A stretch of DNA of 64,000 nt from contig BSYQ01000001.1 in assembly GCA_030272585.1 (NCBI GenBank), positions 7,626,001 through 7,690,000 on the forward strand, written 5' to 3'. The notes beneath the pieces were generated by a model. It had not been told where the DNA came from and searched no databases. It was given only the letters and a program-made list of their open reading frames with translations. Positions 58,130 to 64,000 of the stretch are shown piece after piece. Position 1 is the first letter of the stretch. Each line of letters opens with the position of its first letter. Origin of the DNA: Bryopsis sp. KO-2023. Lineage: Eukaryota > Chlorophyta > Ulvophyceae > Bryopsidales > Bryopsidaceae. The translations under genes were made by a program, and so were the position numbers.

Positions 58130-60368
58130 CTATTTTGGTGCAATCATCTCTTCCGGTCTGACCCAATCATCGAACTGTTCGGGGGTGACGATCCCCAAAC
58201 TCACTGCCGCCTCTTTCAGCGAAGTGCCTTCTTTGTGAGCCTTTTTTGCTGCAGCCGCCGCATTGTCATACCCCACCTTGTTGTTCAAAGCTGTCACCAG
58301 CATCAGGGAATTCTGCATCAGGGTTTGAATCCTCGAAGTGTTGGCTTTCAGGCCATCGACGCAGTTGTCTGTGAAGGAATTGATTCCGTCACCCAAGATC
58401 CTGATGGAGTGCAACAGGCTGGCGATCATCATGGGCTTGAACACGTTCAATTCGAAATGCCCGTTGCTACCTCCCACTGAGATGGCCACATTGTTGCCCA
58501 TCACTTGAGCACAGACCATCGTCAAAGCTTCGCACTGAGTGGGGTTGACCTTGCCTGCAGCAGAATCGTACGCTCGTTTCAAATTTCACCACACCATCAA
58601 CTTGCAGTAATGAATCTAGTTAGGTACAAATTTATCAAGCATTTTCGCATTTTCGACAAAGAGAAAGATCAATCGAGGTGGAGCGCAATATCACGTTCCA
58701 AGAATGTCGAAGGGGGGGGGGGGGGGCTGCCCTGACTTCACGATATTTCACGATGGATGTGCATGTCTGACTATTCTTACCTGGCATAATGCTGCTCCCT
58801 GGCTCGTTCTCAGGCAGACTCAATTCACCCAGTCCGCACCGAGGTCCAGATCCCAAGAATCGAATATCATTAGCGATCTTCATCATGGAAACGGCCACAG
58901 AATTGACTGCCCCGCTCATCTCTACGATGGCATCGTGGGCTGCCAAAGCTTCGAACTTATTTTTGGCGGAAGTGAATGGTAGACCAGTATCTGCAGCCAC
59001 GAGTTTTGCAACTTTCTCGGCAAAACCCGGTTTTGTGTTAAGACCCGTTCCGACAGCAGTTCCTCCTTGTGCCAATTCTAATAGACGGGGCAGGGCATTT
59101 TTCACCCGAGAAATTCCGTACTCCACCTGGTCCAGGAAAGAACAGCCAGAAGTCAGAATGACTACAAGAAAACGAGTCTTTTCTCGGGCGTCTTTTTAAA
59201 AGCAGTTGTAAAAAAGCAGGAGCTAACTTCCCTCATCAATGTTTTCGTTTTGGCTGACAAATCAAACAGAACCACAAAAAACGTTCGATCAGAATCTTCC
59301 AAAAAAAAACCTGCTTCTTGACCCAACTAATATGAATTCAATGAAGCCTGATTCATTACAGTAGGTTGTCCATCGGAGCGCCCCCACCTGGGTGTGATAT
59401 CCACTAAACTCCTGCCCGAGCGTCAGTGGGGTCGCATCCTGAGTGTGAGTTCGCCCAATCTTAATTATTTTGGAAAAATCTTTCGTCTTGGCGTCGAGCG
59501 CCTTGGACAGCTTCTCAAGGGCAGGCAACAGCAACTGAGTGACTTCCTGGGAGGCAGCTATGTGCATGACGCTGGGAAAAGTATCATTTGAACTCTGCCC
59601 CTTGTTCACATGGTCATTTGGGTGCACCATTTTGCTGCCCAACTCTCCACCCAACATTTCGATCGCCCTGTTCGCGATGACCTCATTCGCATTCATGTTG
59701 CTCTGCGTCCCTGACCCAGTCTGCCATATCACCAAAGGGAAATGGTCTGTCAATTTGCCACCGGAAACCTCACTGGCTGCCTGCACGATCACTTCGCCGA
59801 TTCTCTTGTCCAGACCACCCAATTCCATGTTGGCTTTCGCTGTTGCACCTTTCAGCACACCGAAAGCCCTGACCACTGGCTCAGGCATGCGCTCCCTGGG
59901 GCCTCCAATTTTGAAATTCATCAGCGACCGCTGGGTTTGAGCTCCCCAGTACTTATCACCGGGGACATCCAGCTCCCCCATTGTGTCACGCTCTCTTCGA
60001 GTGTTTAGAAACCTCATCCCAGTTGCCCCTGAAACCAAGAAAGCGTTTTGTACTGAATAAAAGGGCTGATGCGGCTGACCAGATCGCAGTGCTGCAGCAT
60101 AGTGCCCTGCTAAATGAAAAAAAAAAGCAGAGAACTTCTGTCTTTTTTTCAGTCATTGCATCACATGGGAAGCCAAAAACAGCTGTGTGATTTTTTTTCT
60201 CGGGGGAAAACCTATCGACCCTCGTAACGCCTCGTGTTCAGAATGGTTTGAACAGAGGTTTCCATTGAACGAGCGTCTCAGCTCACCTCCCAGGGCTGTC
60301 TGCATATCTGACAGAGGCTGTCCTGACCTCCGAAAGAGCATCGTCGTCGCATTCCGTAAAATTCCCAT
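58130..60368 (-). CDS. FUM1: Fumarate hydratase class II, mitochondrial precursor (4 exons)
   Basis: TCA-cycle enzyme converting fumarate to malate in the mitochondrial matrix. Exons (minus): 60287-60368, 59388-60028, 58781-59126, 58130-58554; 1494 nt, 497 aa. Residues 1 to about 40 ([16 protein letters not shown]...) are Arg/Ser-rich, an amphipathic mitochondrial presequence. The mature enzyme begins near [24 protein letters not shown]. Active-site elements visible: [48 protein letters not shown] and the superfamily signature [11 protein letters not shown], then [19 protein letters not shown] class II, homotetrameric enzyme of normal length. The start was chosen because it alone gives a targeting leader and the right phase. 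A G-run of 15 (58712-58726) lies in the last intron. Confidence 0.98.
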
Positions 60369-60626
60369 CGTTATGTTCACGAGTAGCGCGCTTCTGTATC
60401 GCTGCGAATCAAGAGAAACACACAATGGATTTCCGATCAGCCAATGCGTTTTTGACGAGAAAAGACGTCGTACCCCCCCTGCCAATGTACGTCCGTAACG
60501 GCCAGGGTGCAACGCCAACACGAAATGGTGAAATGAACGATTGATGGAGCAAAACCCAACGAAAAACGTCGCACGTTTTTTTTCCCCTCAATTTCGCGTC
60601 TCCCGTTTTTCGCTGACGCACTGACG
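60369..60626. promoter_or_regulatory. Shared head-to-head promoter region of fumarase and ATP synthase subunit f
   Basis: Only 258 bases separate the start codons of two divergent genes for mitochondrial energy proteins, so a bidirectional promoter is likely. No TATA box is evident. Confidence 0.55.
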
Positions 60627-60902
60627 ATGGCAGGAGCGACTTTTTGGAAACAGGTGACCAGCCTGAAAGTCCGCGAAGTGCCGCAATATCTGAAGTCCAC
60701 CGTTACCGTGGGCAATGCCAAGACGCGATTCTCGGAATGGATGGTGAACTACAAGGCCAACTACATAGACCAAGGGAGCAGCAAACCTCTCAAGGACGTC
60801 ATCTTCTATGGACTCATATTTTCGTATGTGGTATCCTGGCCCGCACAATACGCCCATCATAAGGCTGCAGAGGAAGCTGCCAGGGGTGGTGGACACCACT
60901 GA
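60627..60902 (+). CDS. Probable mitochondrial F1Fo-ATP synthase subunit f (single exon)
   Basis: 91 aa, intact in one exon, unusual among its neighbours. An N-terminal polar part (FWKQVTSLKVREVPQYL) is followed by MVNYKANYIDQGSSKPLKD, one membrane span (VIFYGLIFSYVVSWPAQYA) and a basic/His-rich tail (HHKAAEEAARGGGHH). The pattern of a short basic head, the Y-x-x-x-Y-I element and a single helix ending in Tyr and His matches the small Fo stalk subunit f (ATP5MF / yeast ATP17 type), which helps stabilise the membrane part and dimer of ATP synthase. No cleavable presequence is needed in this family. Assignment rests on short similarity; another small inner-membrane subunit remains possible. Confidence 0.75.
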   Translation: MAGATFWKQVTSLKVREVPQYLKSTVTVGNAKTRFSEWMVNYKANYIDQGSSKPLKDVIFYGLIFSYVVSWPAQYAHHKAAEEAARGGGHH

Positions 60903-61829
60903 TGTATGTGATGCTCAGAGAGAAGCCTATATTTGCTTATAAAAAAAAAAGAAAAACAACTAAAAAAATCCAAAATGGAGCTCAGTTGTTTTTATAACCT
61001 TCAGCTTGAAGAAAGCCTCGGTTGGTGGGAATTGAATGTCTGACATGAAACTGTCGAGGGAGGGGGGGGGGAGGAGGAGGAAGGGAAATTATCAAGCATC
61101 TGAATTTGGCTGAATGTCTGGAGGAATGAGCTCCGCGGGGGGAAATCAAAGGAATCTTGTCGAGGTTCTGAACAGTGTTGTAAGCTGTTTGAAGGGGGTC
61201 ACACTTCGATGGAGAGACACTGGGAAATGCACAGTGTGAGGGGTGTAAATGGCAAAACTGGGAAAGATAACTCTGACTGCGACTGCCTCCTGAGATGTTC
61301 TTTGTGGAATTTCTGGAGATGATCTCTTCTGAAAAAGCTATGTTGCACTCAGGACGGGGTCTGTTCATCAAGATTCTGGCCTGGGCATGCGGAATCATGC
61401 ATCGAAAAGGTTGCAAGAACAGCCCGGCATGTCTGATCGTTTCTTGGGTAGTAGAATGGGGTCATTTTGGGGTCATAATATTCCTCGCCGGCACACTGGT
61501 TGAATGCACTGTGTGTGCAGGACCTCACAAATAACCATCGAATCGTGATAATCATCGTGTCCCTGGCGCGGATCAAGCATAACACAACACATGAAATTCC
61601 AGCAACTTGCTGACCATAAACATGCGAACAATGGAACCACATGTCTGACACCCTCAGCAGTGCTAGGCTGGCACCCCCTGCTGAAATAGAACAGCCCCAT
61701 CAATTCATCTTTGTCAACCCGAAGTGTGGGTAATGAGTGAGACGAGAATCATAAAAACATCATGTCCCCTACTATGTTCAATTCTTTTTTTCGCTTTTCA
61801 AGCCAACCGCCTTTGGCGAAAAGCTTGCC
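60903..61829. other. Spacer between ATP synthase subunit f and the DUF4336 gene
   Basis: Begins with the subunit f 3' UTR (A-run at about 60941-60950) and a G-run at about 61062-61070. No gene is supported. The last ~100 bases before 61830 include T-rich sequence and should hold the next promoter and 5' UTR. Confidence 0.55.
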
Positions 61830-64000
61830 ATGTTGACGCTTCACTCCCATCCCTGTTCATTGACTGCTCCACCCATCAACACACCGTCCAGGCGGCCGTG
61901 GAAAGCGATTCCAGGGCCCCGGCGTGTGGAGACGGTATGTCGAGCGAAAACAGTCCGGTCCCCAGAAACGAAAGGGACCAAAGATGCAAAGGCTGGAGAT
62001 CGTTTCTACTTCAACATCACAGGATTTCCTTTTCCACTGGGGCCATTTTTCGACAGAAAGACGATTCGAAAAGAGGCGAGTGCATGATCAGATCTGCCTT
62101 TTGTGGAAAATTCAAATCCAAAAATTAATTAATCGATAAGCAAGCTTTGACATCACAAGATTGTGACCGAACTGAGTTACCATACATCATTTGCCCATGA
62201 GTTGATAGGAGTTGCAAGAACCAGAAATTCACAATGAACGAATTTTAAAATATGGCCACTTTTTCACCTTCCTTTTCCTTCCATTTTTTTATCAAGGGCA
62301 GTCTGAAATGACACCTTAGTTTGAGTTTGGTCGCACTTTCACATTCGTCCAATTGAGTGAGATCACAGCAATGCAATTTCCTTTAGCAGACTCTTAAAAG
62401 GGTCCTAGATCTCCTAGATCCAGTGCACAGAAAAATAGATGTTCGAGTTTTTGAAATGAGTGTTTTGTTTTTCTTCCGGGACGGGGAACCATCAACAGAT
62501 CGTGAAAGGCAAGATTTGGACGTTCGATCAGCCTCAGAGTCTGGAATTCAGCACAGTCACCATCAACATCCGCATGACTGTGGTTAAGCTGGAAAGCGGG
62601 GGTTTGTGGGTCCATTCACCCATCGCCCCCACCAAAGAATGCTTGAATCTCTTGAAAGAATTGGACGCCCCCATCGAATACATCATTCTTCCCACATTCG
62701 CCTACGAGCACAAAATCTTTGTGGGACCATTTTCCCGCAAGTTTCCAAAGGCTCAGGTGTATGTGGCCCCGAGTCAATGGAGCTGGCCGATCAATTTACC
62801 CCCTCAATTTTTTGGGATATTCCCTGACGCTGAGCTGAAGGACAAGGACATGGGGACGCCCTGGGCGGACGAAATCGATCAAAAGGTGTTCAGACCTCCG
62901 GACGTAGGTAGGAATGGGGAAGAGAGAAAAGCGTGTCGCGCCAGCATCGACCTTGTTTTGAGTTGAAAAAACGACATTTTCAGCTCCAGAGGGACCCATC
63001 AATTTTCTCGTTGAATCGCATTAGATCGATTTCTGTCTGCGAGTTGTTGGGCCACAAGGAGATAGTGGTAGAGGCGCTTTTGTTGTGTAACAGGAGATTG
63101 TTTTCCCACAACTGGGGGAAGTTTCCTTGGCTGGTGGATGTTCCAAGAACAGGTGTTCTTGACCAGCCTGGGCTGTGGGGGCATGCGCCCACCAGATTTG
63201 TGTCTGACTGGGTGTACATATGTATATATGACCTGGGTTGGGGAATGTTTACCAATTTGATGGGATTGCCACAAGGTAAGCTAGGTTGTTTGTGTGACAG
63301 GTATCGGCCCCTATGTGGAGTGCATGTTCTATCACAAGGCCTCCAAAACACTGATCGTAACAGATATTGTGGTATACATTCCGTCGACCCCCTTGGAGAT
63401 CGTCCCGACTGCGAACTTGTTGGATCAGGCAAAGGATAATGGCTTGAACACGTTTCTCACTGGGGACATGACCAAGGAAGAAGTCAAAGCCAAAACAGTG
63501 CCTGGAGAGGTCGATGACACGCCTGCCAACCGAAAACGAGGTCAGACAGAGCAGAAAACCTGCAACAATGGAAAACCTCCACCATCTGTGCTTTTTCTTA
63601 CGGATTTGGGGACTTGGTCAATCAACCGATGAGAATGTTCAGACAATGATTCTTGCCGACCTTCGCCAGCGAGTCACCGGACTGTGCATGTTTTTGTTAC
63701 GCAGGCTGGATGCGAACTGCTCTTCTGGTGCTGTATTTCGGGCCATACAATCTCCTGCAGCCCCAGGCGTCGTTTCGGGCGATCGCAGACAAATGGATTG
63801 TCTCGCCTGTCATACGAATCCTCGTCTACTCGCGCATCCCCAAATCGGTCACCAAATGGATCGATGAGATCGAATCTGATTGGGACTTCACCAGTGTAAT
63901 CCCATGTCACTTTGCCGGCCCAGTGAAGGCCAGACCTGGCGATCTTAGCCAAGCATTTGCATTCTCATACATAGCAGCAGGAACCAAGCCTCGAGTGGGA
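61830..64000 (+). CDS. Plastid DUF4336 protein (4 exons seen, 3' end beyond window)
   Basis: Exons 61830-62075, 62499-62907, 63301-63540, 63705 to beyond 64000; at least 397 aa. Residues 1 to about 55 are Pro/Arg/Ser/Lys-rich without acidic clusters, a chloroplast transit peptide. The DUF4336 domain, known from chloroplast and cyanobacterial proteins with a metallo-beta-lactamase-like architecture, is visible from GFPFPLGPFFDRKTIRKE through IRMTVVKLESGGLWVHSPIA, LPTFAYEHKIFVGPFSRKFP, IGPYVECMFYHKASKTLIVT, and GWMRTALLVLYFGP to WDFTSVIPCHFAGPVKA. Catalytic activity in this family is not established. The first intron seems to start with GC (GAG|GCGAGT), because only that join preserves the conserved RKTIRKE-IVKGKIWTFDQ run. 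The start ATG has a good context (CTTGCCATG). The open frame is intact at the window end. Confidence 0.9.

Noticed and set aside
62933-63439. Long plus-strand open frame across the second DUF4336 intron
   Set aside because: Joining 62907 to 63301 restores the conserved DUF4336 run; the open frame would replace it with unrelated sequence.
1-64000. CRISPR arrays, operons and Shine-Dalgarno sites
   Set aside because: The window is intron-rich eukaryotic nuclear DNA; no regularly spaced repeats with unique spacers were seen.

Overview
The window is nuclear DNA of a photosynthetic eukaryote, most likely a green-lineage alga. Almost every gene is split by GT-AG introns, and reading frames join cleanly across predicted junctions. 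Three plastid-type proteins (glutamate-1-semialdehyde aminomutase, a DUF1995 protein and a DUF4336 protein) begin with simple Ser/Arg/Thr-rich leaders and no signal peptide in front, which suggests a primary plastid. The species cannot be named from this sequence. Introns and spacers are full of homopolymers (A, G and C runs up to about 20 nt).

Layout. 1-4.2 kb: GSA aminomutase (+). 4.2-16.5 kb: a gene-poor accessory region with three copies of a ~465 bp terminal-inverted-repeat element, a diverged tandem segmental duplication and an inverted duplication. 16.6-20.4 kb: RCL1 (18S rRNA processing) and a DUF1995+SAP protein (both +). 20.9-34.9 kb: a minus-strand block of SPT4 (transcription elongation), haspin (histone H3 kinase) and GCN2 (eIF2alpha kinase, 18 exons). 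35.3-39.1 kb: CstF-64 (mRNA 3' end cleavage, +), head to head with GCN2. 40.2-47 kb: a TPR protein, a MYND+CS-domain protein and a secreted acidic protein (all +). 48.5-50.3 kb: an unresolved, possibly minus-strand gene. 50.7-52.3 kb: a coiled-coil/BTB protein (+). 53.1-55 kb: a PAP2-family lipid phosphatase (-). 56.8-57.2 kb: a small putative secreted protein (+). 58.1-60.4 kb: mitochondrial class II fumarase (-), sharing a 258 bp intergenic region with a probable ATP synthase subunit f gene (+). 61.8 kb to the window end: a plastid DUF4336 protein (+), cut by the window edge.

The genes are mostly unrelated housekeeping functions, as expected in a eukaryotic chromosome. Two head-to-head pairs (GCN2/CSTF2 and fumarase/ATP synthase f) may share promoters. 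Exon coordinates were read by eye from splice signals, frame and family conservation, and the summed coding length of each completed model is a multiple of three. No clearly new multi-gene system was found. The most unusual material is the 5.6-11.7 kb repeat cluster and a few odd domain combinations.
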